Assembly: GCA_949825045.1 (NCBI GenBank)
Contig: OX463835.1
Location: forward strand, 17,253,201-17,317,200
Length of the DNA: 64,000 bases
Origin: Argyresthia goedartella
Lineage: Eukaryota; Arthropoda; Insecta; Lepidoptera; Argyresthiidae
Reading direction: 5' to 3'
A program made the position numbers and the translations under genes. Positions within the stretch are counted from its first letter, which is position 1. Each line of letters opens with the position of its first letter. The notes under the pieces are model-generated. The model worked only from the letters and a program-made list of their open reading frames with translations, was not told where the DNA came from and ran no database searches. Below are positions 32,066 to 43,400 of the stretch, in pieces.

Positions 32066-32194
32066 TAATCATCATTAAATGATCTACAATATTTGCATGT
32101 AATATTTTACAAGTGTTATAACAGCCGTAATAATGCCTGCTAAAACTGCGAGATTTTAAGTTTCTTCGTACATTTTGCGTTTGTATTCAATATA

Positions 32195-32422
32195 CAGGTT
32201 GTAACAGAAAGGTGTAGACATATTTTAGGGGGTTGTTAGGGACATCATCCTAAACAACTTTTACTATGACACTGATTTGATCAAAATACGTTATACATAC
32301 GTCTTGTATGTAGAAGTAAAAATAAAGTTGCTCTGATCAATTCGGTTTCACAGCAAAAGTTGTTTAGAATGGCGTCCTTAGCAACCCCTTGAAATATGAC
32401 TACACATTTCTGTTACACCCTG
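32195..32422. mobile_element. TA-target palindromic MITE family M7
   Basis: A 228-bp unit flanked by TA. Left arm CAGGTTGTAACAGAAAGGTG and right arm the inverse of CACATTTCTGTTACACCCTG, with arm similarity extending about 50 bp. A partial relative lies at 36150-36240, ending CACCCTGTAT. Confidence 0.8.
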
Positions 32423-32624
32423 TATAGAGAAACGGTCGAAGCTAAATTAATAATAATAAAAATCGTTTATTGATAAATAAGCTTACAACTTTTTACAGTG
32501 TCTCTAGGCCCCACACTAGGATACCCACTGTCGTCGGGACTAGTCTCTTTCCGTCGTACAACTGTTGGTTCTCGCAGCTCAGACGCCGTAGTCGCCCACA
32601 TGCTTTTGACCGTGATTTAATTTG

Positions 32625-32960
32625 GCAACAAATATAATGACCACCAAAATATTTTCTTCCTGCCAAAAATGGGTAAATGCTACCCAAAATGGGTAAATGA
32701 TCACCAAAAGTTGCAGAAAATATCAGGGCACAATACTGCGGTAGCTTAGGTGAAGGGTAAAGGGGGTGAGCGAAGCGAAGCCCCCGTTATCCTTCGTGTT
32801 AGGTTGAACATGTAAGAACTACAAAAAATACTTAAAACATACAAAGAAGTTTGGTGATCATTTATCCAAACACAATTTGGTGGACATCCATCCATTTTGG
32901 CAGTCATTTCGAATTTATTGGTAATAAATTTTCGATTTTTTTGCCAAGCCATTTAAAACA
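32625..32960 (-). mobile_element. MITE family M2, reverse copy
   Basis: Begins GGCAACAAATATAATGACCA. It carries the central hairpin GAAGGGTAAAGGGGG against CCCCCGTTATCCTTC around GTGAGCGAAGCGAAG, and ends near TTTTGCCAAGCC. Confidence 0.75.
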
Positions 32961-33540
32961 ATGCTTACCCAGACGATTGACGAAAATAAACAAACAATTA
33001 ACACTGACGTAGACATTCTGTAGTTTATAATTCATATCACATGTTATCTAAGAATTTACTTTCAAAATCGCCGCGAAGTCTTTTATTTCACTTCCACTAT
33101 GTACTCCCATGCGAGTAATTATAAAAAAACAGCAGCGGTAAAATGTGCGCCGCAGTTTAAAAACAAAACTAAAGTTTAAAAAAATATCGTGAGCCTGCTC
33201 AGGTAAGTATGGTGGACAGAAATACGTGACACAGTGCAGCATTTCCAATTTTATAAGATTCAATGAGATGTATTTTATCAGGGAGGAAAGAAATGAGATA
33301 ACAAATATATCTTGCTTGATTGGTCACGATTTGTGTAATTTCGACATTCATACAATCAACTGGCTAGAACCGGTCCCAACTGGGTCTTTGCCAACGTGTT
33401 TGGAAAAAGTGTTTATGCTATTTTGGTCTATTTTTTACCCCCGAAGAAAATAGAGGGGTGTTATTAAGAAAATAGATATCATTATATCAGTATATTTTCC
33501 GTGCAAATCAGTATTGTTGATGTGCAGTTTAATATTTTCC
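32961..33540. other. Unassigned intergenic sequence
   Basis: Short frames only. The GTGCAAATCAGTATTGTTGA segment at about 33500 recurs beside the M2 copies at 24.86 and 59.06 kb. Confidence 0.35.
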
Positions 33541-33544
33541 TTTT

Positions 33545-33625
33545 TTTCTCAATCCCCAGCCGGGGATCGCACCCGGGACCTCTCGCATGGTAAGCAACGC
33601 CAATACCGCTGCGCCGCAGATGTCG
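33545..33625 (-). mobile_element. SINE family S1 head, reverse
   Basis: The plus strand reads CCAGCCGGGGATCGCACCCG, then GGTAAGCAACGCCAATACCG and CTGCGCCGCAGA, a reversed S1 tRNA-like head. Confidence 0.6.
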
Positions 33626-33671
33626 TCGATGCCTGAGATATGCCTGTCAGACAGCTATGGCTAGCTATATA

Positions 33672-34066
33672 CAGGGTGATTACGGGGTCGTGGAGCAAGA
33701 AAGAAGCATTTAACTTACTTTCTCCTAAGGATCACGATAGGTTAGGACTAACAGTACACCAGCGACTTATTTTAGTCAGCAAAAAAAAAACTGCAATAAT
33801 TCGAGATCATGGTCACCCTACTATTTCCCAAGAAAACTTATGTCAAGTGCATGGAGTGTCAAGTATTCTATCATAGAGTTTGTTTTCTAAAAAGGTGTAA
33901 TATTAAAAGTAGGGTGATCACCCATTTTGAGTCAATAATAATTTTTAAATAAAAATACGTAAATAACGAATCATCTTTGTTTCAATTAAAATAAATACAG
34001 GTAGCATCGCAATCATTTACTGAGTCAGAAAAAAATGGTTGGGATCACGACCCCGAAATCACCCTG
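33672..34066. mobile_element. TA-target MITE family M8
   Basis: A 395-bp unit flanked by TA, with ends CAGGGTGATTACGGGGTCGT and the inverse of CACGACCCCGAAATCACCCT. The 78-codon frame inside (33640-33876) starts outside the element and shows no transposase motif. Confidence 0.8.
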
Positions 34067-34079
34067 TATATAGCTACTG

Positions 34080-35365
34080 CAGCGTGAACTCGCAGACGTC
34101 GTTTTAAGGCTCCTTTGTAATGCTAATTTTTATTTTTATTTTATTGGGATACAGGCTGGTTGATATTTTATAATATGCGAAATTGAAAATACGAATTATT
34201 CTAGATCCTTATTGGTAGTTGTCAGTTTTGACAGGACTGTGAAAAATTCATTTCATGGAGCTGTTCGAGTCAATGGCATTTTGAAACACATTTTTTCATT
34301 TAGCCAGTTTTTTTCACGTTAAGAGTTATCGTGTGATCTCACAGTTGGACAGTTTTATGTAATTGTGGCCACAGGAATAATGATTTGCCCTTGTCGTCAA
34401 GAATTGACGCCGGCCTAAACGATTGCTGGCGTTTTCCTATTCCTATATTGCATCTGAAGTCAAAGGCCAGACGTTGGAAGCGATCTGGGTATGTATTTGG
34501 TGTTTATATTCCGTGGTGGCATTTTGTCGTGTTAGCGTTATTCTGGTACTTATCATTATTTCTTATTTGTAGCTTTTGGTGGAGAGCTGCGCATCGAGCC
34601 ATAACACCAATATTTGAACTCGACACCGCGGACGCGTAGTCCTCGCCTAGGCGTGCTTTGGAGCGTACGTGAACGAGGAAGTAGGACACCAGCTTCAGGA
34701 AATTCCATATTTTGATCCAAACCATATTTAAGTTTGTCTGAACTGTCGTAGGTAAATTAATTTAAATTTGTTTCTTAGCGCGGCTGCTCCCTTTGGACGA
34801 CATTCAATCTTTGAACAGGATTATGTAGACTTTTCATCATTAATCATCTAAATTCCTAAAGGCATTTGCACGCCACCGTTAAAGATATTTTCGGCATACT
34901 TTTTGGGCAATCATTCATACGCACTTCATAACCTCCTCATACAATCATTCCATTTTCACGTCGAGTCCTGCTCAAAGTGCGCATACAGCGTCAAAGGTAT
35001 TGATTTCGTTTTAAATGAACCAGCAAATTCAGTGATCTTTTGCAACGTCGACAAGTTCAGTTTGTGATCTCTTTCTGGTTTAATTTTCGGTCCTAGACAC
35101 CTTGTCCGATACACGGTTGTCATTCAATATTTTGTTATAGACTTTTGATATTATTATTAAAATAAATTATACGTGTTTTGTCAGTGAATGTTTTTTACTT
35201 ATTTATTACTATCACTAGCTATATATTAATATTACACAGAGACTGGCGATATCTCTATGTCTAAATATGCAATCACGATAGCTTGCAAAGCCGATCATTT
35301 GCGTTCATTAAATCACCTTGAAGTTTGTGTGAGTACATAATACTGAAACAGATTTATTGTTTTTA
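34080..35365. other. Unassigned block, possibly an unrecognised retroelement
   Basis: Several short frames overlap here, e.g. 34385-34639 (+) with a hydrophobic FVVLALFWYLSLFLICSFWW stretch. The block ends near 35165 in ATTATTATTAAAATAAATTA, like a LINE or SINE tail. No conserved domain was recognised. Confidence 0.3.
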
Positions 35366-35367
35366 CT

Positions 35368-35866
35368 TTTATCTACACACGTATCATAAACCCTCTTTAC
35401 TGCGTTCAAAAACAGCACGTTACGATCAGCATTATGTTAAACTACTTGGTAAAAACTCGTTTCGTATCTGGAAAACTACTCATTATGGTCATTATGTGTA
35501 GTTTTTCTACATATAATGACATTCAAATTTCGAACGACGACGCCCACCCGCGTGCCGTCCCTAGTTTGTCTGTGAAATTGGTACTGACATTCAAATATCG
35601 AACGCCGACGCCCGCCTGCGTGAAGTTGGTACTAAAGAACAAGCTAAACAATTGCAGAACCACAATGCCGGTCAAACATGCGGTTCCTGAACACATCAAA
35701 GAGAGCTTATGATATGTGTGTAGATAAACTAGTGTTGTAACTGTACATAATTAGGCATTAAAACTCTCGAGTGATATTATTATGAAACTCGCCTTCGGCT
35801 CGTTTCATAAACCCACTCTCGAGTTTTAATGCCCTCCATTATGCAGCAGTCACATAAACTACTATT
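35368..35866 (+). mobile_element. MITE family M1, copy 4
   Basis: The longest copy, with the internal GACATTCAAAT segment duplicated as in copy 3. Its tail hairpin has an extra inner palindrome (ATGAAACTCGCC against GGCTCGTTTCAT). Confidence 0.8.
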
Positions 35867-36234
35867 TCGTGCTTCTTTTAAATAATTTGTCGTTTAAATA
35901 CCATTTAATGACTCTGTAAATAAACAAACAACCTCTCTCACAGGAGAATTATGATTTTATTTTAAGAATTGTGAAAATCTGTTATGTTCCTGATAATTTT
36001 GAAACACGAAATAGTGATATTCAGCTATTCAGGAGTGTATGGCTGCATGCAATGCACATCTCCGGGGCAGTGGTCTATACATAGGTTTGAAAGTCCTAAA
36101 AGAATCACATACGTGTGGATTTTTTTTTGACCAGCGGTCATCAGCTGATTTGTATGAAGAATAAAGTTGCTTTGATGAAATCGAAGTTATCGTGAAAGTT
36201 GTTCAAAATTGTCGCTCCATACTCCAAACACCCT

Positions 36235-36535
36235 GTATATCTATGTAAAAATACAACCGAACAATTGACATTTTCACAAATGATGTATTTCTATTGCCGC
36301 TGTAACAAAAAATACTAAAAAACAGAATAAAATAATTTATTTATCTGTAAACCATATACAAACTTATGGATGCACCTGGTTACGTACATGCAGTGTGAAA
36401 ATAGCCCCACCGATGACGTTGTAAACAACATTTTGCTTTGTAAAATCCAAAGTATTCGCTCCACCCCATCCCTACCATTGTACGGTGGTACGGAAGCCTT
36501 CGTGCACGAGTTGGACTCGCACTTGACCGTTTTTG
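36235..36535 (-). mobile_element. Repeat family M3, partial reverse copy
   Basis: From AAAATACTAAAAAACAGAAT through AACATTTTGCTTTGTAAAAT to GGTACGGAAGCCTTCGTGCA and CGCACTTGACCG. The microsatellite end is lost. Confidence 0.7.
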
Positions 36536-36539
36536 GTAA

Positions 36540-36990
36540 CTATCGACATCGAATAGATCACTAAAATATGGCCATCCATCATGCATGACAGTACCTACAA
36601 CATGACAGTAAGTAGGTAAAGCCATAATATTCGATCGCTCCCTTTTTAGCCCAGGGTCAATTGCTGGACACAGGTAGGCCTAAATGTCGTCAACATGCGT
36701 TATAATATAAAATAAGCAAATCATACTTAAGGGACTGAAACCTCACCTCGGGTCGACGCCTGCTTGTACGTAATAATCTCTCGTTTATTTAATGGCAGTG
36801 TATCAAGCCAAGTTTGGTGAATTGGCTACGCAATAACATACCCCGCTATCATGCCCTCTGACTATGAGCTGATGTCCGCTCGCAGAATCGGGTAAGCAGG
36901 CAAACTCTTCTCATATATATCATATACACATATATCGCCCAAAAGGGCAAATTGCAAGTAGAAAGCCTTCAGCATATAATAATAATAAAT
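36540..36990. other. Unassigned intergenic sequence
   Basis: No convincing features. Part of 36840-36905 (GCTGATGTCCGCTCGCAGAA) resembles sequence at 18375 and 37320, a short unclassified repeat. Confidence 0.3.
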
Positions 36991-36991
36991 A

Positions 36992-37236
36992 ATAATACCT
37001 TGGACACTATTTACACACATTGATCTAGCCCCAAACTAGGATTCCCTGTATCTTGGGTGCTAGACAACGATACACGTACTTATATAGATAAATATTATAC
37101 TTAGATAGATAAACAACCATGACTAGGGTACAAACATCCGTTCTCATTAAACAAATATTTGCCCCCACCGGGACTCGAACCCGGGACCCTTGGTTTCGTA
37201 GGCAGGGTCACTGCCGACTCGGCCATTCGGGTCGTC
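36992..37236 (-). mobile_element. SINE family S2, reverse copy
   Basis: Full-length reverse copy with ATT-rich tail at the left and the CCATTCGGGTCGTC head end at the right. Confidence 0.9.
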
Positions 37237-37609
37237 ACCGAGGCCATGGCTCACAGTTGAATCGATTATCGATAACCGTAAAACACAAGGGGTTATTTTT
37301 AGTCCATATACCAGACGAGCTGATGCCCGCTGTGCCGCTGATACCAGCTGTGTGTTCAGTGCAGCCAGCACCCATAGCGTATGCCGGCCGCCCGGGGGGT
37401 GTTGCCATGGTAAAGTGAGGGGCAGTTCTATGGGCTGCAAAAAGATATGACCCTTACCTTTCGCGACAGATCTGCTACGGTTGCAAGAACCATTTCAAGC
37501 TATTTTGACCTCTTGATAACTCACGATGTATAGGACCTACATAAGTTGATTGAAATTTGGACTATGCCTATAATTTGGCATCCACCGTGAGACATAGATG
37601 ATAGATAAA

Positions 37610-37770
37610 ATATGTATAGAGAGGCAGAGGCACAATTGTGCCCACTTTGAGCCAGTTATTCAATACTCCATTTTGCGTGACAGGGGGCTAGACCATCGCC
37701 GCAGCTATGGAGTAATGAAGCTTTCCTCACGATGTTTTACATCACCATTAGAACGTCCGTATAATGTTAA
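37610..37770 (-). mobile_element. SINE body fragment (third S family)
   Basis: GAGGCAGAGGCACAATTGTG and CAATACTCCATTTTGCGTGA match in reverse the block at 58690-58810. Confidence 0.6.
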
Positions 37771-37825
37771 TACGTATGATACGTAAATAACGTAACTACG
37801 TAATTACGAGCATAACGTAAAATAG

Positions 37826-38040
37826 ACGACCTCTGTGGCGCTGCGGTTGTAGCTCTGCCTACCATGCGAGAGGTCCCGGGTTCGATCCCCAGGGTGGGGT
37901 ATAAAAAAACCCCAGGTCTTGGATGTTTATATGTGTGTGATGTCGCTGTTTCTGGTTTCCAGGACACATGGTATCCTAGTGTGGGGCCAGAAGCAATGTA
38001 TGTGCCTGTATGTAGATGTTTATGTTTGTATTTTTGTACT
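37826..38040 (+). mobile_element. SINE family S1 copy
   Basis: Head GTGGCGCTGCGGTTGTAGCT, B box GGGTTCGATCCCC, body GGATGTTTATATGTGTGTGA to GTATCCTAGTGTGGGGCCAG. Confidence 0.85.
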
Positions 38041-38255
38041 AAAGATAAATTAATTATCTCATTGGAACATGGTCAGGAATCGAACCAGCATCTCCTAAGT
38101 GAGAATGAATTAAATAAAAGCAAAAATAATATCAATTCATGATTCGTATTCGGTGTCTCGTAGATATGGTCAAGAAAGAAAGAAAGAAGAAAGAAAGAAA
38201 CATTTATTCACAAACACAGTCAGTAAGAATGTTGTCCATAACTCCATAAATAAAT

Positions 38256-38553
38256 AAGGCTTGTGTTTAAACGATTACCAAAAACGCACCTATTTTACTA
38301 CCAATAAATTCGAAATGACTGCCAGAATGGATAAATGTCCACCAAATTGTGTTTGGATAAATGATCACCAAACTTCTTTTCATGTTTGTGTTTTAAGTAT
38401 TTTTTGTTGTTCTTACATGTTCAACCTAACACGAAGGATAAAGGGGCTTCGTCTCGCTCACCCCCTTTACCCTACACCTAAGCTACCGCAGTATTTTGCC
38501 CTGATATTATCTGCAACTTTTGGTGGTCATTTAGCCATTTTGCCAATAAATAA
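38256..38553 (+). mobile_element. MITE family M2, forward copy
   Basis: From GGCTTGTGTTTAAACGATTA to CCATTTTGCC, with AAGGATAAAGGGGCTTCG and CCCCCTTTACCC as the central hairpin. AATAAATAA directly flanks both sides, a candidate 8-9 bp target duplication. Confidence 0.75.
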
Positions 38554-38939
38554 TCCACATGCGAGCCCACGACAGACGATTACGGTCAACTTTAGATATA
38601 CAATATCTGTCGATTTTGTAATCCCATTCCCATTGTTGATTATGATAATTATTGTGCTTACCAATTAATACAATTTTTACCATAACCTCCTAAAAAAAAT
38701 CTCCGAACGCCAAATATTGGATATCTAAAGTTGACCGTAATCGTCATGTAATTGTCATGGAGCTAGCTGTCATTGTGTACCGGAATTGGGCCCCTGCGCA
38801 TTGTATTGTATTTATTTATTACTCATTTACAATAATCTCTTATTCTAATACAATAGCCCCACAAAAATGCTTACGCAGTTTGATTGTGGGGTCGATGAGT
38901 CTCATTTTTTATTTATTTTTTAAACATAAAGATAAAGTA

Positions 38940-39440
38940 CTTATAAATATTTTATAGGTATAAAATGGAGTGTTAATTAAGCAAATATTTCTTTATATAA
39001 CTTCGACGAAAACTTATGTCTATTTTTTTCTTGTCTAATGTCCACAGGTAAAGTATTTAGAAGGTATGGAATACGCTTTTTGAGCGTCCTGTTGCCATAA
39101 TAATTTATTACTCTGGGTACTTCATATTTACCCGTGGATATAGACCTAGTGAAATGTGCATGGTAGACTAGAGAGTGACTCTCTTGGCTGCCATGATTAT
39201 TCATTAGAATTAAATATTTATGCTTTAAACTTACAGGTAAAATTTTACAGATTTTGAATAACTTACTATAATCTCCTTTACAGCTGTTTTTTGTTTTCTT
39301 GTTAACTAATAATTTTAAAAATCTAATTTGAAGTGACTCTAGTTTATCTAGATTAGTTTTGAAGGTATGGCCAGGCTTATGTACAGGTATTGAAACTACT
39401 ACTGCGTATTGAAGGCCGCCGCTCATAACGTGTGCTTATA
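38940..39440 (-). pseudogene. LINE ORF2 C-terminal fragment
   Basis: The minus-strand frame 39426-38977 reads LQYAVVVSIPVHKPGHTFKT, then LESLQIRFLKLLVNKKTKNS, and later TLKKRIPYLLNTLPVDIRQE. This is the post-RT C-terminal part of a CR1/Jockey-type ORF2. The RT core is absent (5'-truncated). Confidence 0.75.
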
Positions 39441-39462
39441 CCATTATCATTATTCTCATGAC

Positions 39463-39850
39463 TTAATACCGCCCAAAGTCAAAGTCAAAGTCAAAGTACT
39501 TTATTACTGTAGATATTTACATATACTTAGCAAACGTCATTTTTCGCCACTTCTCTACATTGGACCACTGTGGGAGAAGAAGGGCGTAGAAACTCCGACA
39601 GATTGATTTTTAGATCTCTTTTAAAAATAGGTTGTGCTTAACTAATACAAATATGAAAATTTTAATTGTTATGATTAATAAGCAGGAATAAATAATTACA
39701 AAATTATTAACAGCAAGGTCTATGTTGAGCCAGATCAACTCCATACAGTCCTGTCATTTAAGTAATCTTGAACATTGTAACATCCAAAGTCGCTTTAGCA
39801 TGCTTTTTAAATTGCTCAAATGGCAATTTCAAAATCATGTAATAAGTAGT
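39463..39850 (-). mobile_element. LINE 3' end with GACTTT-type tail
   Basis: The plus strand begins AAAGTCAAAGTCAAAGTCAA and AGTACTTTATTACTGTAGAT, and runs to GGCAATTTC at 39830. The same arrangement recurs at 52395-52460 (tail only) and 53645-53960, so this is a reverse-strand LINE 3' terminus with a hexanucleotide tail. Confidence 0.65.
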
Positions 39851-40610
39851 AATATCCCCATTTGACGTAAAAAATCGCTATTTTCAACCCTAAGGCTTGG
39901 TACCAGTCAACTGCCAGTTGGACTCGCGCACCGGGTTCCGCACAAACCGCATTTTTATGGAGAAACTGCAGATTTACAGTTTCTGGTTTTTTGCCTTTAT
40001 GTTGCTGTAAGACCTTTCTTCATGTCAAAAATGAGTCTAGGTCAACGGGAAGTAGGTTTTGATTACCTTGCGAGTATCAAGCAAATTCAGCACAATTGTG
40101 ATATAAACGGCTTAACCTATACGTTTGATTTTTCAAATTTAAATATACCACAGACCTGAATAATCGATATGAATTTTAACTTATAACCTCCACGCGTTCC
40201 TGAGAAATAGGTTGTTACAAATGGACAGACGGAAAACGAAGTTTCCGAAACGAATCCTATAAGTATCCTAGAACCTTATGGGTACCTTTTTTCCTTTTAA
40301 GGTAAGAAATCTATAAATAATGGACACTTTTAACTTGACCTGTTGAGGACACTGTGTTGAAAGGATACAAACTTAATAACTAAGGTCTTTAATTTGGCAG
40401 TAGACCCCTTGGTCCTACGGGATACCTTGCATGTAATTTGCGTCTCTTGAATGGCTTTATTTAGTTAGTGTTCATTATCATAATAAAGTGGTAACTTTGT
40501 GATGAGTATCTTGTTGTAACACGTTCTGAACATCGTGAGGAAACCGTCATATTTCCTTAGCTACGACGCTGGGCAAATAGGAGATTGGTATGAAAAATAT
40601 GAAAAAAAAC
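39851..40610. other. Unassigned intergenic sequence downstream of gene d
   Basis: Contains ACAGACGGAAAACGAAGTTT and GTATCCTAGAACCTTATGGG near 40215-40290, a worn dispersed repeat. No gene seen. Confidence 0.35.
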
Positions 40611-40636
40611 AACAATAAGTCACATGTTTACAATAA

Positions 40637-40642
40637 TTTATT
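40637..40642 (-). terminator. Polyadenylation signal of gene d
   Basis: AATAAA on the minus strand about 76 nt after the stop codon of gene d. Confidence 0.55.
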
Positions 40643-40717
40643 AACAAAACACCAACAAGAAGAAAACACAACATTAATAAAAGACCACTTTGCTATTCAG
40701 AAAGGGCTTTTTACATT

Positions 40718-41357
40718 TCAAAACAGCAAATTGTCCAATTCCTTGACAATATTGATCAGCAGTTTCAGAAGCCCACTCAGAAGACCGGTGCCATCAGTCA
40801 GACCTCCCAGAAGACTAATAACCAGGTTTAGGATCTGAGAAACGAGACCTAACAAAAGACCTGGTGCGGCCAAGACATTGGATCTGAACAGAGAAATTAA
40901 AACACTAATGTACAAGAAAAGCACTGAAGCTAAATCGGTCAAAGTGGCGTAAAGAAGTGGTAGAGTGCATCCAAAGTATGGTAAAAGTGCTGGGGTTAGG
41001 TTTTGCACAATGTTGGAAAGGTTGTTCAGGTTATTGATCAAGTTTATAAGGAAGGGTAATAAGAGACAGGAGAGCTGGGAGACTATGGGGATAACTGGAG
41101 CGATTTCGTCAAAAGCCAGTCGAAGGGCTGATACTGAATAGGCAGGAATCATCGCCTCACTGCTGTGAATCTGGAAAAAAAGGTAATTTTATTTGCGCGC
41201 CAATTTGCCTGTCAAAACAAAAATGTGAAAATTTTCTAAATTGCAAATTGTTTGTCATTGAGATTTTATGTTATTTAACAATGTTGTTTATATTTAGATT
41301 GAATAAACTAACCAGCAAAACAACTGCGAAGCCGACGAAAATAGTGTATGACCGCAT
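40718..41357 (-). CDS. Gene d: small Leu-rich secreted protein, two exons
   Basis: Exon 1 is 41357-41313 (MRSYTIFVGFAVVLL, 15 codons, donor GTTAGT) and exon 2 is 41170-40718 (acceptor TTTTTTCCAG), phase 0, 165 residues. Cleavage is expected after SSEA (residue 21). The mature chain is almost wholly hydrophobic helix: SQLSCLLLPFLINLINNLNN, then LLPYFGCTLPLLYATLTDLA, a Gly/Leu-rich LLGLVSQILNLVISLLGGL, and the end LLKLLINIVKELDNLLF. Two Cys in the mature part. The length, the position of the second Cys and the Leu-rich C-terminal segment match gene e, so the two are probably diverged paralogues. TATA box and AATAAA present. No family recognised. The amphipathic Leu/Asn pattern would suit a self-associating or lipid-binding secreted protein, but that is only inference. 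Confidence 0.8.
41313..41357 (-). other. Exon 1 of gene d (signal peptide)
   Basis: ATG at 41357-41355, 15 codons ending CTG, then GTTAGTTTA. Exon 2 adds IHSSEA to finish the signal peptide. Confidence 0.8.
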
Positions 41358-41429
41358 TGTTTTTGTAAAACAAAATAGTAAGTTGTTCAAACAACCAAAT
41401 AGGTTTGTTGATAATTTGAAAGTTTTCTT

Positions 41430-41437
41430 TTTATATA
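41430..41437 (-). promoter_or_regulatory. TATA box of gene d
   Basis: TATATAAA on the minus strand, 73 bp upstream of the ATG of gene d. Confidence 0.6.
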
Positions 41438-41566
41438 AGTAGGCAAGGATTCCTTATCTGTTGAGTATTGCACTTTTATGAAATTCGATTGCACTATATT
41501 TTGTATCAAAGTAGGTAAACTCTACTAATGTAATTTTACATGACACATATTATGTAAATAATAAAT

Positions 41567-41978
41567 TTTATCTACACACGTATCATAAACCCTCTTTACT
41601 ACGTCCAAAAACCCCAGGTTATGATCAGCAGAATGATATAATTGGTAAAAACTAATTTCTTATCTGAATATTGATACATTATGACCATAATGGACCAAAA
41701 TGTGTCATATTATGACATTCAAATTTCGAACGCCGACGACGCCCTAGTTTGACTGTGAAGTAGGCTCTACTGAACAAGCTAAACAAGTGCAGAGCAATGA
41801 TCAATGCCACAATGCCCGACGAACATGCGGTTACAGAACATATCAAAGAGAGCTTATGATATATGGGAAGATAAACTAGTCTATTTAAATGTAAATTTAA
41901 TTGCACTTCGGCTCATTTCATAAACCCACTCTCGAGTTTTAATGCCCTCCATTATGTATCACTCACAAAAACTATTAT
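41567..41978 (+). mobile_element. MITE family M1, copy 5
   Basis: A diverged forward copy. The left arm TTTATCTACACACGTATCAT and the right end are kept; the second hairpin has lost its left arm. Confidence 0.75.
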
Positions 41979-42024
41979 TTGATAACCAGAAATCAGTTGC
42001 AAAAGTTACGTAAATATTATATGA

Positions 42025-42440
42025 AAAACCGGTCAAGTGCGAGTCTAAATCGCGCACGAAGGGTTCCGTACCACTGTTCAATGGAAGCGATGGTGTGGAG
42101 TGAATAGTTTGGATTTTACATAGCAAAATATTGTTTACAAAGTTATTGGTGCGGTTACTTTCACACTCCATGTACGTAACCAGGTGCATCCATAAGTTTG
42201 TATGTGGTATTGAAAGAATTGTTGTATGGGAGCCCCCTTAAATATTTTTTTTATCCTGTTTTTTAGTATTTGTTGTTATAGCGGCAACATAAATACATAA
42301 TCTGTGAAAATCTCAACTCTCTAGCTAGCTAGGTTCTTGAGGTACAGCCTGGTGACAGACGGACGGACGGACGGACGGACGGACAGCGGAGTCTTAGTAA
42401 TAGGGTCCCGTTTGGAACCCTTCGGGTACGGAACCCTAAA
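42025..42440 (+). mobile_element. Repeat family M3, full copy
   Basis: CCGGTCAAGTGCGAGTCTAA to TCGGGTACGGAACCCTAAAA, with the tail (GACG)n at 42358-42382. Inverted GGTTCCGTACC/GGTACGGAACC motifs lie near the ends. It is almost identical to the copy at 46685-47095, apart from microsatellite length. Confidence 0.85.
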
Positions 42441-42459
42441 AATCAAACATTTAAACCGA

Positions 42460-42800
42460 ATTCAATCAATCCCTATTAGATTAGCAGCCAGCAAACGAAT
42501 CGTTTTCCGAATTCCCTACCCGTGAAATTCCTAGTATCGAGCTGTTCTGGTGAACAGTTGTGGCTTTCATCATCAGTTCCACTTAACAAAACCTTCACTT
42601 CACCATGTCCTGCTTGTGGTGCCAAAGCCTTTAGTGTTGAGTGCTGCTCGTTAGCACTACCCAGGGAGACCGTGCAAGGCTGGCGATCCAAGCACGTATT
42701 TCCTGCGGACGTGAGAAATCATTTCTCCCTACACTCACTCACTCACTCTCGCTCGGGAAATGCTCGCTCGAACCCTGGCAGGGGATGAAAAAAAAACTCT
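42460..42800. other. Unassigned repeat fragment
   Basis: A 62-88 codon set of overlapping frames ending in CTCGAACCCTGGCAGGGGAT and an A-run, suggestive of a retrosequence 3' end. Not classified. Confidence 0.3.
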
Positions 42801-42864
42801 AGAAGAATAGAATGGAAAAAGAATATAAGTAAATAATGTTTATTTGCTGTATCTGCACATACTC

Positions 42865-43032
42865 ACCAGTGTTCTGTAACACAAATAATATCAGTTCAAC
42901 CAGTGTTCTGTAACACAAATAATATCAGTTCAACCAGTGTTCTGTAACACAAATAATATCAGTTCAACCAGTGTTCTGTAACACAAATAATATCAGTTCA
43001 ACCAGTGTTCTGTAACACAAATAATATCAATG
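42865..43032 (-). repeat. 34-bp tandem repeat made of LINE codons
   Basis: Nearly five copies of a unit that begins ACCAGTGTTCTGTAACACAA and continues ATAATATCAGTTCA. On the minus strand the first copy reads DIICVTEHWLN, the conserved first block of the LINE endonuclease, continuing the frame of the fragment at 43033-43400. Later copies are out of frame because 34 is not a multiple of three. Confidence 0.9.
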
Positions 43033-43400
43033 TCAGAATTTTTTAGAAATAATTCTAATACAAGTTCTTTGCCATGTAGCCCCTGGATGTTTTGATGGGC
43101 AATATTTAACTGGGGCTTACATTTTGACATATTAAGTGGCTCTTGTATGCTAGAGATTTCCTCTATTGTCTTATGAACTAATTTAAATTACTTGGAACAG
43201 ATTCCAATGTTGCATGCAAAATATAATTAACAGGTGAATTCCCAATAGGGGTGCATGTCATATTACTCTTAAAATAAGCTGATGTCAAGTTGAACTTAGT
43301 TAAACCAACTATAGCTGCGTCGCATATATTATAAGCTAACAATGTAGCTACTAATTTTCTATATTTATTAGACAGGTACAATGTATGATGATACCCAATA
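43033..43400 (-). pseudogene. CR1-like LINE ORF1 end / ORF2 start
   Basis: On the minus strand 43381-43178 is the end of an upstream frame (SNKYRKLVATLLAYNICDAA). An overlapping frame then reads PQLNIAHQNIQGLHGKELVL, followed by ELFLKNSDIDIICVTEHWLN. This corresponds to the N terminus of LINE ORF2 as seen at 61652 (MHQNINGL). The rest of the element is missing. Confidence 0.75.

Noticed and set aside
34385..34639. 84-codon ORF with a hydrophobic stretch as a membrane protein
   Set aside because: A single short frame in an unclassified repeat-like block, without a start context or conserved motif.
43178..43381. 67-codon minus-strand ORF as an independent small gene
   Set aside because: It continues into the LINE ORF1/ORF2 junction and is best explained as the end of a LINE ORF1.
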